Of a DNA stretch of 64,000 bases, positions 26,648-35,247 are shown piece by piece. The translations under genes and the position numbers were made by a program. This stretch comes from Robertmurraya massiliosenegalensis JC6 (GTDB taxonomy: Bacteria > Bacillota > Bacilli > Bacillales > Cytobacillaceae), in the NCBI RefSeq assembly GCF_000311725.1, contig NZ_HE978514.1, positions 490,478-554,477 on the forward strand, in the 5' to 3' direction. The first letter of the stretch is position 1; every line of letters begins with the position of its first letter. Below the pieces are notes generated by a model. The model was not told where the DNA came from. It made no database searches and worked only from the letters and a program-made list of their open reading frames with translations.

Positions 26648-29060
26648 TGATATATCCTCCTTCCACCAACAATCTTTTATATTTCTCTTCTGCCTCGATT
26701 GCTTCATTTACTGCTAAAAAGAAGGCCCTTTTTACTTCTTTAGGAGAGATGGTTTCCTGTGGAGCTTTTTCGATAAAACTATTAACTGAAAGTGAATAAT
26801 CCTTCTTCCTAATATCATCAATAGTAGCTACTTTTGCCTTTTCCATTACATCTTCATAATTTTGATAAAGTTCAAATACTTCCTCAACATTTCTTTCCGT
26901 CATTATGTTTTGTGCCCGCTGTGCTGTATAGATATTCGAAGCATCGATAAAACAAACCTTAGCTTTATGTTCTGAAGGCTTGTTGTTATTTAGTATTAAA
27001 ATACAAGCTGACACACCTGTACTATAAAACACTCCGCTCACAAGAGTAATGACGCACTCTAATTTGTCTGATTCAATCAGTTGCTTCCGTATTTCCCTTT
27101 CTCTTCCTCCATGGAACAGTACACCTTGTGGTAATACAACTGCACATCGACCATTGTTTTTATCCATAGATGTAACCATGTGCTGCAGCCATGCGAAGTC
27201 AGCACTAGAATCCGTTGGACTTCCCCAGAGATTCCGGCCATATACATCTGATGCAAATTGATCGGCTCCCCACTTTTTCAATGAAAAAGGCGGATTGGCG
27301 ATTACACAATCAAAGGTTTGTAATTCGCCTCGATGTAGGAATACTGGGGAGCGAAGAGTATCCCCTTGTTTTATTTTAAAATCACGAGCTCCATGCAAAA
27401 ACAAGTTCATTCTTGCAATTGCGGATGTGGCAAGATTCTTTTCCTGGCCATAGATTTTACCATAGGCTCTTCGATCATTATTCATATTGCGAATGGCTTC
27501 GATTAACATACCACCCGTCCCACAGGCTGGGTCATATACGGTTTCTCCTGGTTTTGGATTGAGAATTTTGACCATTAATTTGACAACGGAACGAGGTGTA
27601 TAGAATTCACCTGCATTTTTCTTGGAAAGGTCAGCAAACTTCTTAATTAAGTATTCATAGCTATCACCCATCACATCGGATGAATAATTGTTATTGCCAA
27701 CTTTGATTTTAGACATATGCTCAATAAGGTCTTTTAGCCGTTCATCCGTTAATTTGTTTTTATCGGTCCAATTCGCATCGTCAAAACTAGAAAACACACC
27801 AAAAAGCGTGTCTGGATTAGCACGTTCAATGCCAACCATTGCATCTACAATTGCTTTTCCAACATTTTCAGATTGTTCACGAACATCATTCCAATGGCAA
27901 CCATCTGGGATAATAAAACTATGGTTTTCGGGGAAAGAAGCATATTCTTCATCTCCACCAGATTCTTCAAGTGCTTTTGCTGTTTCTTCGTCATAAACAT
28001 CTGATAACCGTTTAAAGAACAAAATGGGTGTTACATAACTTTTATATTCATCTTGATTAATAGGGCCACGAAGGATATTACAGCACTCAAAAAGGTGAGA
28101 GAATAGTGCTTGACTTGATGTTTTCTCATTCTTAGCAAAACTCATGTTCAGATCATCATCAGCAACATCTACAGCTGATGCGATCATTTCTTTTCGCCTT
28201 CCAGTTTTTATTTTCTTCCCATTTTGGGGTTTCTTGATAGCGACTGATTTGTCTCCATTTATTGTTTCTATCTTTGGAGCAAATACATTTTCAAAATCTA
28301 TTAGAATTTTCATTAACCGTTCGTCAAGGAAAGTGAGTGCATGTTTCCTAATATTTGTAGGAATGCCATAGTAAGCCTCTGCTATCCCTCCTGTTATGGC
28401 TGCTAGTGTATCACTGTCGCCACCGATAGAAATAGCATTGCGAATAGCATCCTCAAAACTAGTAGACTCAAGAAATGCCATTATTGCCTGAGGTACAGTG
28501 TCTTGACAAGTTTCATTAAACTCATATGAATCACGAATACTATCTAGAGTAAAATTCATTGGATAGTAATGATCATTAATATAGTCTCTGATCTCGAGTA
28601 TGTTTTTCCCAGTTTTTGCAAGAAAGGTCGCAATAGCAGTAGCCTCTGCCCCTTTCATTCCTTCTGGGTGATTGTGAGTGACTTCAGTTACCTTCTTAGA
28701 TAGTTGTTTTGCTTCTTCTAACGTCGAGGCAGCAAAACCACATGCGCTCACACGCATGGCTGCTCCATTACCAAAGCTATTATATGGTTGAGGATTATCA
28801 GAATACATCCATTCATTAAACATTCCACCATACCCCGAATCGGGATATGGACGTCCAATTTCTTGCATATAAGACACAGCAAGTTCGTTTAAGTTCTGAT
28901 AATCACCTTTACAGTCAAGAATAGCTTTAGCAATCGCTAATGACATAATACTATCGTCAGTGACAAAGCATTTATATGTTAAAAAATCAAACTCTTTTGT
29001 TTTAATATTGTTCCATTCAAACCGCGACCCAACAATATCGCCAATTATAGCTCCTAACAT
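26640..29060 (-). CDS. ADP-ribosylglycohydrolase-HsdM fusion protein
   Basis: An 806-residue two-domain protein. Residues 1-260 form an ADP-ribosylglycohydrolase (ARH/DraG-type): MLGAIIGDIVGSRFEW, the metal-binding TDDS at 34-37, GYGGMFNEWM near 77-85, GNGAAMR near 98-103 and GGDSDT at 213-218. A basic linker (about 265-300) leads into a complete HsdM: GPINQDEYKSYVTPILFFKR near 332-351, SAM motif DPACGTGGM at 510-518 and catalytic NPPF at 589-592. The first part would remove ADP-ribose from a target; the second methylates adenine. It is the first gene of the hsd operon. An ATG at 28187 with GGAAGG 9 nt upstream could also make free HsdM. The frame is continuous, without sign of an assembly join. 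Confidence 0.9.
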   Translation of the reverse strand: MLGAIIGDIVGSRFEWNNIKTKEFDFLTYKCFVTDDSIMSLAIAKAILDCKGDYQNLNELAVSYMQEIGRPYPDSGYGGMFNEWMYSDNPQPYNSFGNGAAMRVSACGFAASTLEEAKQLSKKVTEVTHNHPEGMKGAEATAIATFLAKTGKNILEIRDYINDHYYPMNFTLDSIRDSYEFNETCQDTVPQAIMAFLESTSFEDAIRNAISIGGDSDTLAAITGGIAEAYYGIPTNIRKHALTFLDERLMKILIDFENVFAPKIETINGDKSVAIKKPQNGKKIKTGRRKEMIASAVDVADDDLNMSFAKNEKTSSQALFSHLFECCNILRGPINQDEYKSYVTPILFFKRLSDVYDEETAKALEESGGDEEYASFPENHSFIIPDGCHWNDVREQSENVGKAIVDAMVGIERANPDTLFGVFSSFDDANWTDKNKLTDERLKDLIEHMSKIKVGNNNYSSDVMGDSYEYLIKKFADLSKKNAGEFYTPRSVVKLMVKILNPKPGETVYDPACGTGGMLIEAIRNMNNDRRAYGKIYGQEKNLATSAIARMNLFLHGARDFKIKQGDTLRSPVFLHRGELQTFDCVIANPPFSLKKWGADQFASDVYGRNLWGSPTDSSADFAWLQHMVTSMDKNNGRCAVVLPQGVLFHGGREREIRKQLIESDKLECVITLVSGVFYSTGVSACILILNNNKPSEHKAKVCFIDASNIYTAQRAQNIMTERNVEEVFELYQNYEDVMEKAKVATIDDIRKKDYSLSVNSFIEKAPQETISPKEVKRAFFLAVNEAIEAEEKYKRLLVEGGYISE

Positions 29061-29125
29061 TTTTGCACCCCTCTATTTAAACCAATTCACATGTTTATAT
29101 CATTTCCATCCTATAAACAGGCTAC

Positions 29126-29332
29126 TTATTTATCATCTTTTATTTCTATAATATCGCAAATATCACAGTGCAACGTTTTACAAATTTTCACAAGTACATC
29201 GGTAGTTACATTTTCATTTTTACCAAGTTTTGCAATCGTACCTGAGCTAAGCTTTGCTTCTTCACGCAGCATGGTTTTATTCATATTTTTATCAATTAAC
29301 AGTTTCCACAACTTATTATAGCTTACAGACAT
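29126..29332 (-). CDS. Small XRE-family regulator upstream of the restriction operon
   Basis: A 68-residue helix-turn-helix protein starting MSVSYNKLWKLLIDKNMNKT at 29332, with GAGGTGATACC upstream; an earlier ATG would add seven residues without better support. Residues 20-60 (TMLREEAKLSSGTIAKLGKN, ENVTTDVLVKICKTL) match the XRE/Cro fold of Gram-positive regulators such as YozG/YdaS-type and resembles controller proteins of restriction systems. It lies 65 nt upstream of the fused arh-hsdM gene on the same strand and probably controls the timing of methylase and nuclease expression. Confidence 0.85.
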   Translation of the reverse strand: MSVSYNKLWKLLIDKNMNKTMLREEAKLSSGTIAKLGKNENVTTDVLVKICKTLHCDICDIIEIKDDK

Positions 29333-29353
29333 GGTATCACCTCGCGAAATCAA

Positions 29354-29643
29354 GCATTCACATTAATACTAATTATTATAACTTATAATTCGATATACCG
29401 AAATAATTCTTCGCAAATGGGAATATTTTATTCTCAAATCCAAATGCAAATTTTTCATGAAAGTACTCTAGTCATTGTTCACCATCAAACTTTTCCGCAA
29501 AAATATACATTTCCCAAATCCCCCCTTAATTCCGCGTTAAGGTAAGACCCCGGGGGTCAAAAAATCCCCCGAACCATTAGTCCGAGGGAACATAAACACA
29601 CTTCAATTTTCCGTTAAAAACCACTAAACCTATTGATACCAAG
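29354..29643. other. Intergenic region between defence island and core genes
   Basis: AT-rich promoter region of the XRE gene on the left, then a GC-rich patch (GACCCCGGGGGTC near 29546-29558) and the rlmCD terminator. This seems to be the right border of the island; I see no tRNA or obvious direct repeat that would mark an attachment site. Confidence 0.4.
29559..29588 (-). terminator. Terminator after rlmCD
   Basis: On the minus strand CCCTCGGAC pairs (with two G-U pairs) with GTTCGGGGG, followed by ATTTTTTG. Confidence 0.75.
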
Positions 29644-31014
29644 CTATTTTAACTCTATCAACGCGACGCACTCTACATGCGTAGTATGCGGGAACATATC
29701 CACCGGCTGCACTTCTACCGTCTTATAGCCCCCATCTTCTAGAATGCGTAAATCACGGGCCAGTGTTGCTGGATTACATGAAACGTATACAACTTTCTTT
29801 GGCTTCATGTCAATTATAGTATGCAATAATGCCTCATCGCATCCTTTACGGGGTGGATCCACGACTAACACATCGGCCTTATTTCCTTCTTCGTACCACT
29901 TTGGAATGACAACCTCTGCTTCACCAGCTTCAAATTCTGCATTCTCAATTCCGTTCAACGCAGCATTCTTCCTCGCATCCTCAATCGCTTCTGGAACTAT
30001 CTCAACTCCAAATACCTTTCTAGCCTTTTGAGCTAAAAAAAGTGAAATCGTCCCAATTCCACAATAAGCATCAATGACCGATTCCGAGCCAGACAACGAA
30101 GCATACTCCAATGCCTTATCATACAATACCTTCGTCTGCACTGGGTTCACCTGATAGAATGACAATGCTGAGATTGCAAATCGAACGTCACCAATATAGT
30201 CGTATATCACTTCTGAACCCCAAAGCACTTTCGTTTTATCGCCAAGGATCACATTGGTACGTTTTGAATTGACGTTATGAATAATTGATTTCACTTGAGG
30301 TAGTCGGGCTACAATCTCCTCAACTAATTGCTCCCGATTTGGAATCTCCAATGACCTTGTTACAAGGACGACCATTAGCTCGCCTGTTTGCTGACCGAAG
30401 CGTGCCATGATATGGCGTAATACACCTTTATGCGTCTCCTCGTTATATGCAGGGATATGAAATCTTGTACAAATCTCTTTTACCACTTGAACAGCCTCAT
30501 TAATTTCTGGAATCTGAATCAAGCTTTCGTCTGTATTAACGATTTCATGAGTTCTTGGTTTGAAAAAGCCAGCGATTAACTTTCCATCCTTGTCACCGAC
30601 TGGGACCTGCGCTTTATTGCGATAATGCCATGGGTTGTCCATTCCAAGGATGGGATGAACGACAACATCTTCAAGCTTTCCGATGCGAGTCAAGACCTGA
30701 CGAACCTGATTTTCCTTATACTTCAACTGACCTTCATAGCTAATATGCTCCAACTGGCAACCGCCGTATTTGTGCAGTTCCTCTCGAGGGATCTCCACAC
30801 GGTAAGGACTCTTCTCATACAGCTCGATCAAACGACCAAAGCCATACCCTTTGTTCGCTTTAATGACCTTAATCTGTGCCTTTTCTCCAGGCAAACCATT
30901 CGGAACAAAAATTGGATAGCCTTCAACCTTCGCTACCCCTGCTCCATCATGAGTTAAATCTTCAAATATGACATCTATGTATTCATTTTTTTGAACGGGT
31001 AATGTACGTTTCAT
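29644..31014 (-). CDS. rlmCD: 23S rRNA (uracil-C5)-methyltransferase RlmCD
   Basis: RumA-family enzyme that in B. subtilis (YefA) methylates U747 and U1939 of 23S rRNA. The ATG at 31014 is used (456 residues). An N-terminal TRAM domain (about 8-65, [20 protein letters not shown]) is followed by [13 protein letters not shown], which keeps only one of the iron-sulfur cysteines known in E. coli RumA. The methyltransferase domain has [12 protein letters not shown] near 315 and the catalytic cysteine in [11 protein letters not shown] near 410. It follows dgkB with 85 bp between, as in B. subtilis. Confidence 0.93.
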   Translation of the reverse strand: MKRTLPVQKNEYIDVIFEDLTHDGAGVAKVEGYPIFVPNGLPGEKAQIKVIKANKGYGFGRLIELYEKSPYRVEIPREELHKYGGCQLEHISYEGQLKYKENQVRQVLTRIGKLEDVVVHPILGMDNPWHYRNKAQVPVGDKDGKLIAGFFKPRTHEIVNTDESLIQIPEINEAVQVVKEICTRFHIPAYNEETHKGVLRHIMARFGQQTGELMVVLVTRSLEIPNREQLVEEIVARLPQVKSIIHNVNSKRTNVILGDKTKVLWGSEVIYDYIGDVRFAISALSFYQVNPVQTKVLYDKALEYASLSGSESVIDAYCGIGTISLFLAQKARKVFGVEIVPEAIEDARKNAALNGIENAEFEAGEAEVVIPKWYEEGNKADVLVVDPPRKGCDEALLHTIIDMKPKKVVYVSCNPATLARDLRILEDGGYKTVEVQPVDMFPHTTHVECVALIELK

Positions 31015-31077
31015 CAATTGATTCCTCTTTCATGCTTCCTAATATAAATGAGATTGTATCATACCTTTATGGCAAAA

Positions 31078-31106
31078 GAAAAAGCCAGCAAAATGATGCT
31101 AGCTTA
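31078..31106 (-). terminator. Terminator after dgkB
   Basis: AAGCCAGCA (31082-31090) and TGCTAGCTT (31097-31105) pair nearly perfectly, followed on the minus strand by TTTTTC. Confidence 0.75.
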
Positions 31107-32025
31107 ACATATCTTTCGGGCGATCCTCATCCCGAATCTGATCAATCGGAACAAACACCTCTAAATGACGATATAAGTTGACGAATTCCGCTGGAAGTAG
31201 TCCACCGAATTCTCCATCTAGATTGAGTTGAACCTTTTCATTAGACTGGACCTTAATGCGATTAGCCTGTGTGTAAATGACTGCTGGATCGTGGATATGT
31301 TCACCGCGTAATGCTAGAGTTGCTACTCTGACAAAATCGGCCAAATTTGTTTTCTTCAAAATGAGCAATGAAAACAGCCCGTCGTTAATCGAAGAATTCG
31401 GTGCAAGCTTTTCAAAGCCACCCACTGAGTTGGTGAGGCCGACTAAGAATAACATGACTTCCCCTTCGAACAACTTCCCATCATACTCAATACTTACTTC
31501 CGTCGCTTTGAAAGAAGGAAGCATTTCAATGCCCTTTAAATAGTAAGCAAGTTGTCCCAGCATGGTTTTCAGCTTACTCGGAACCTCATAAGTAAGTTCT
31601 GTAATACGACCGCCACCACTAATATTGATAAAATATTTATCATTTATTCGACCGACATCGACTGGAATTGTGTCCCCTTTAACGATAATGTCAGTAGCAG
31701 CCTCAATATCTCGTGGAATATGCAATGCTCTGGCAAAATCGTTCGTCGTACCAGCAGGAAGAATTCCAAGCTTCGGAATATACTCTTGCTCTGCTAAGCC
31801 ATTAACGACCTCATTAATCGTTCCGTCTCCCCCGACTGCCACAACGAGATCATACTTCCGTTCTACTGCAACTCTTGCTGCAACTGTGGCATCACCAGCA
31901 CCTGTTGTCGCATGGCACGAGGTCTCATAACCTGCTTTTTCAAGTTTTTGTAACACCTCAGGCAAATGCTTTTTAAATAATTCACGTCCTGAAGTTGGAT
32001 TATAAATAATGCGTGCTCTTTTCAT
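31099..32025 (-). CDS. dgkB: Diacylglycerol kinase DgkB
   Basis: Soluble diacylglycerol kinase that returns diacylglycerol, released during lipoteichoic acid synthesis, to phosphatidic acid. The 308-residue protein has the lipid-kinase catalytic domain: IIYNPTSGRELF near the start, GGDGTINEV at 65-73 and LPAGTTNDFARAL near 89-101. The C-terminal half is the beta-sandwich with NLDGEFGG near 278. Same position next to rlmCD as yerQ in B. subtilis. The downstream terminator overlaps its last codons. Confidence 0.95.
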   Translation of the reverse strand: MKRARIIYNPTSGRELFKKHLPEVLQKLEKAGYETSCHATTGAGDATVAARVAVERKYDLVVAVGGDGTINEVVNGLAEQEYIPKLGILPAGTTNDFARALHIPRDIEAATDIIVKGDTIPVDVGRINDKYFINISGGGRITELTYEVPSKLKTMLGQLAYYLKGIEMLPSFKATEVSIEYDGKLFEGEVMLFLVGLTNSVGGFEKLAPNSSINDGLFSLLILKKTNLADFVRVATLALRGEHIHDPAVIYTQANRIKVQSNEKVQLNLDGEFGGLLPAEFVNLYRHLEVFVPIDQIRDEDRPKDMLS

Positions 32026-32124
32026 ATCTATCCATCCTAAAAAATAATCTTTTTTACATTAGTAAATAATTCCATCCTTATCATAACGCAAAAGAAGTCT
32101 GACTGCCACTTTTACAATTGTACA

Positions 32125-32161
32125 TAAAAAAGAGATTCCCAGCCTAGGCCGAGAATTTCTT
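32125..32161 (-). terminator. Terminator of the ECF sigma operon
   Basis: AGAGATTCCCAGCCT and AGGCCGAGAATTTCT form an imperfect 15-bp stem around a CTAG centre, followed by TTTTTTATG on the minus strand. Confidence 0.7.
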
Positions 32162-32163
32162 CC

Positions 32164-33093
32164 TTAAGGGGTCACCAGTGATACATTAACATAATGCGCA
32201 TTCATAATATCTATACTATGCGTACCTTCGCCAATTTTCATCCGACCATTTTTATTTTCATTGGATTTATCTTCTTGTGTCCACTCTACATCTTCACTTT
32301 GCAAGCTTTCTACTTGTGAAGCAGAAATTTCAATATCGCTATTTTCTTGAACTTGGAGAGATACGGATCCTACACTTTCAACGACCCAATTGCTGTTAAG
32401 TTCTCGCGGCTTTAACGTAAGATCATTACCTTGTCCAATTAATTCAAATTTCACATGATCAGGAATCAACAATGTAGCCTCCATTTGACTGTAGTATTGA
32501 AAAATTGGTCCATTCCCTCTAGGTAAACTTTTTACTTGAAGGTACATCGTATCTCCCTTTATTTGAACAGACATATAATCTTCCACATTCGAGATTCGTT
32601 TATCTTGTCCATTTGGAAGAGTTGCCCTATAGGTACCAAACATCGATACTTCTTGACTTTTTGTTCCTTCGACAACTAAATTCTCATGATCCGTCTTCAA
32701 TACAATTCTTTTTATATTTTGATCAATCGTTTGATTTAATGGCGGAAGCTCCACTGTCTGTTCCTCACTGGAAATCACATCTTTCGCAATATCTGTTAGT
32801 CCTAGTGAACTCACAACGGCAAAAATGATTCCCACTGTTCCAATGATTCCAACAAAGAAAATGCTTAAGAAATCATATTTTAGAAACGGCTTTTCGTTTC
32901 TTGAGACAAAAAGATAGAGCAGGATTTCAATCCCTAGCACAATCAGAATCACCGGCCACCATGAAATCAATATACTCATGAGACTCAAATCGAGAAATTG
33001 CGATAGAAGCAGAAAGACTCCTAAAAAAAGAAGAGAAGCTCCCATCGAAATCGTCCCAACACGCCACGTTCGCACCGTTTTCACCGCCGTCAT
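32164..33093 (-). CDS. Membrane protein with LiaI/LiaF-like N-terminus, last gene of sigma operon
   Basis: A 309-residue protein of unknown function. Three or four membrane helices occupy residues 12-105 (ASLLFLGVFLLLSQFLDL; SILISWWPVILIVLGIEILL; FLSIFFVGIIGTVGIIFAVV). The first two helices resemble the toast-rack/LiaI-LiaF transmembrane module. The remaining 200 residues are an extracytoplasmic beta-rich domain similar in style to DUF4097 adhesin-like folds (SVGSVSLQVQENSDIEISAS). The start codon overlaps the upstream stop (ATGA). Its place behind sigma and anti-sigma genes suggests an envelope-stress role, which is inference. Confidence 0.7.
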   Translation of the reverse strand: MTAVKTVRTWRVGTISMGASLLFLGVFLLLSQFLDLSLMSILISWWPVILIVLGIEILLYLFVSRNEKPFLKYDFLSIFFVGIIGTVGIIFAVVSSLGLTDIAKDVISSEEQTVELPPLNQTIDQNIKRIVLKTDHENLVVEGTKSQEVSMFGTYRATLPNGQDKRISNVEDYMSVQIKGDTMYLQVKSLPRGNGPIFQYYSQMEATLLIPDHVKFELIGQGNDLTLKPRELNSNWVVESVGSVSLQVQENSDIEISASQVESLQSEDVEWTQEDKSNENKNGRMKIGEGTHSIDIMNAHYVNVSLVTP

Positions 33094-34169
33094 TTGACCA
33101 CACCCGCTTTCTTCCTTTTACTTCCCATTAGCAGCTTAATACCGCCACCAATCATTAGAATACAAACAATGGCTGTTTGGAAATAACGATCAAACCAGTA
33201 ACGGATATCGATATCAATCAATTGTGCGAGCATTGGTGAAAAGGCTGGCAAGACGATATTGCTTGTCAAATAGTATAATCCAAGTAAAATAAGCCCGATT
33301 CCAACCCATTTTTGATGATTAATAAAGTAGGAGATAATCGGCACATCTTCCATCTCTTCCTTGCCATATCTCGAAGCTTTTTGCAAACCATCAAAAAAGC
33401 TATAAAACCAGATAATTGGAATCAGAAATAGAAAGATCCCTAATCGTAAAATATCTAAAATATAGATAGAGAAGAGGAACGCAGCCATAAGTTGAATCCC
33501 GCGTTTTTGCAAGCCAAGGTAAAGATGACCTGCCCCTGGAAAAATCGATAGAAATGTAGCGATGGACTTGCTCTTTTTCCCATCTTCTCGTTTCATTTCT
33601 AAATCTTCTAATATTGAGCGATCAACAAGCTCTTCTCCTCGTTGCTTTTTGCTTAAAAGTTGCATCGTATCAAAGAATCCGTATACCCAAACAACTGGAA
33701 GAATCGCTAAGAAAATGAGGAATTCACTTCTTGAAGTCAATACGGTTACAAAAAACACCATAATGATTGTTCCTAGAAATCCGGTTAAAAGGGTCATTCC
33801 ACGATTCATTAACCCTAATTGAAAGTGCCCTACTCCAGGGATGAAAGAAAGGACAATCGTAAAGAATCGCTCCTGTTCATTCGTTTGCACCTTCGTTGCT
33901 TGGCCTTCCGATTGCACAAGACCTGTTTTATAAACTGCTTTTGGTGCCGTTATCGTTGTGTCTATAATATTGACAATATAAAGGATAACCCCCAAAACAA
34001 AAATGACGATAGCCATTTCTTCTTGCCAAGCTGACATCAAGATAAAGAACAAAATAATTAAAGCAAATTCGCCAAATAGATAAGCTAATCCACGAAGAGT
34101 TTGCTTTAAGTAGAGCAAGCCTCCCCCCGGGAAAAAAGATAGTAAAAACGCTACAATTGGGTTTTTCAT
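33090..34169 (-). CDS. Polytopic membrane protein with three TM2-like repeats
   Basis: A 359-residue membrane protein with about nine to ten helices. The same motif recurs three times: AFLLSFFPGGGLLYL (residues 7-21), IVLSFIPGVGHFQLGLMNRG (about 104-123) and TFLSIFPGAGHLYLGLQKRG (about 208-227). This F-x-PG-x-G-x-x-x-L pattern is the TM2-domain signature, here triplicated. Each copy is followed by a hydrophobic pair and a WFYSFFD or VYGFFD-like segment. The start overlaps the anti-sigma stop (TAATG). Function unknown; perhaps part of the stress response governed by the sigma factor. Confidence 0.7.
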   Translation of the reverse strand: MKNPIVAFLLSFFPGGGLLYLKQTLRGLAYLFGEFALIILFFILMSAWQEEMAIVIFVLGVILYIVNIIDTTITAPKAVYKTGLVQSEGQATKVQTNEQERFFTIVLSFIPGVGHFQLGLMNRGMTLLTGFLGTIIMVFFVTVLTSRSEFLIFLAILPVVWVYGFFDTMQLLSKKQRGEELVDRSILEDLEMKREDGKKSKSIATFLSIFPGAGHLYLGLQKRGIQLMAAFLFSIYILDILRLGIFLFLIPIIWFYSFFDGLQKASRYGKEEMEDVPIISYFINHQKWVGIGLILLGLYYLTSNIVLPAFSPMLAQLIDIDIRYWFDRYFQTAIVCILMIGGGIKLLMGSKRKKAGVVK

Positions 34170-34618
34170 TAATTGCCCGCCCCCTTATTTTTCATATGAT
34201 CCATCCATGCAAATGTTTTATTAACAAGCTCTTCTGTGACAGAAGGCGTACTTTCCTTTAGCTCTGGACCTTCTACAGCATCGACATAAGTAGTGATCGA
34301 TTGAAATACTCCTGACATCGTGAAAAGCAGCGTCATGGCAACTGCGATCGCATAATGGAAAAGTGTTTTTTGATAAAAAGGAATCTTTGTTACAGGAATT
34401 TTCCCCTTTGATTCAGATACTTGTGCCATGATCAAATTGGTGAACTCATCTTCATTCGATAAAACAGGGAGCTCCGTTTCGACCTCATTCACTGCCTCAA
34501 GATAAAGCTCCAAACATTGGTCGCAAGTATATAAATGATCATCATACCTTTCTAGGTCTGTTTCATTTAATTCATTTTTCACGTATCGTTTCCACTCGTC
34601 ATATGAAATATGGGTCAT
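34169..34618 (-). CDS. Zinc-binding anti-sigma factor (ZAS type)
   Basis: Membrane-bound anti-sigma factor, presumably holding the cognate ECF sigma inactive. The ATG at 34618 overlaps the sigma stop codon (ATGA), giving 149 residues. The ZAS motif H-x3-C-x2-C is visible (DDHLYTCDQC, about residues 28-37), with the earlier part YDEWKRYVKNELNETDLERY forming the anti-sigma helix. A single membrane helix lies at about 87-108 (FHYAIAVAMTLLFTMSGVFQ), followed by about 40 external residues. Release probably occurs on an envelope signal; the signal is unknown. Confidence 0.88.
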   Translation of the reverse strand: MTHISYDEWKRYVKNELNETDLERYDDHLYTCDQCLELYLEAVNEVETELPVLSNEDEFTNLIMAQVSESKGKIPVTKIPFYQKTLFHYAIAVAMTLLFTMSGVFQSITTYVDAVEGPELKESTPSVTEELVNKTFAWMDHMKNKGAGN

Positions 34619-35247
34619 GAAAAATCGTCCTCCTTCCAATGCTTTTTCATCCAGAGACGGGCTCGATATAGCTTTGTTTCAATCGTTTTTACCTGAACCT
34701 GCTGTTCCTCTGCCATTTGCTGATAGCTTTTTTCAGCGATATAGAAATCGTAGATAACTCCCCGATAATTTTCTGGAAGTTCCTCTAGCCTCTCTCTCAC
34801 TAACTTTCGTCTTTCTTTGTTTATAATCTCTTCCTCCACTCGATCCCGAGTCGTAACGAGAGAGTCATAGACAAGCGCTTCGACCATTTCTTCTGGCTTT
34901 CTCGCTTTTTTTCGTTTTAGATCAATCGAATGATTGACCGCAATTCGTTTCATCCATGTTTTAAAGCCTTGATTCTCATATTGGGGGAGAGAATGATAGA
35001 TCTTTATAAACACTTCTTGTGTAGCATCTTCAGCATCCTTTTGATTTCGAAGCACCGCATAAACCGTTTTGAACAGCTCCGTCCGATACTTTTCAACCAG
35101 CAGTCGGAATGCATGATCATTGCCACTTAATATTTTCTTAATCAGAACCTGATCTTCAATCTCTCTCTCCCCCTTTCGAGCAGCTTCTAAACTAATAGAC
35201 GACATCTTTTGGTGAACCCCTACAGCAGAAATTGATTTTTGACTCAT
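34615..35247 (-). CDS. ECF-type RNA polymerase sigma factor
   Basis: Sigma-70-family extracytoplasmic function sigma factor. Region 2 spans about residues 43-113 (NDHAFRLLVEKYRTELFKTV; DAEDATQEVFIKIYHSLPQY; FKTWMKRIAVNHSIDLKRKK) and region 4 about 150-205 (LPENYRGVIYDFYIAEKSYQ; VKTIETKLYRARLWMKKHW). It is 210 residues with an unusually long N-terminal lead. The true start is unsure: the ATG at 35247 has a weak ribosome binding site and lies inside one arm of a large inverted repeat; M15 is an alternative. It heads an operon with its anti-sigma and two membrane proteins. It cannot be tied to a named B. subtilis sigma factor. Confidence 0.85.
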   Translation of the reverse strand: MSQKSISAVGVHQKMSSISLEAARKGEREIEDQVLIKKILSGNDHAFRLLVEKYRTELFKTVYAVLRNQKDAEDATQEVFIKIYHSLPQYENQGFKTWMKRIAVNHSIDLKRKKARKPEEMVEALVYDSLVTTRDRVEEEIINKERRKLVRERLEELPENYRGVIYDFYIAEKSYQQMAEEQQVQVKTIETKLYRARLWMKKHWKEDDFS

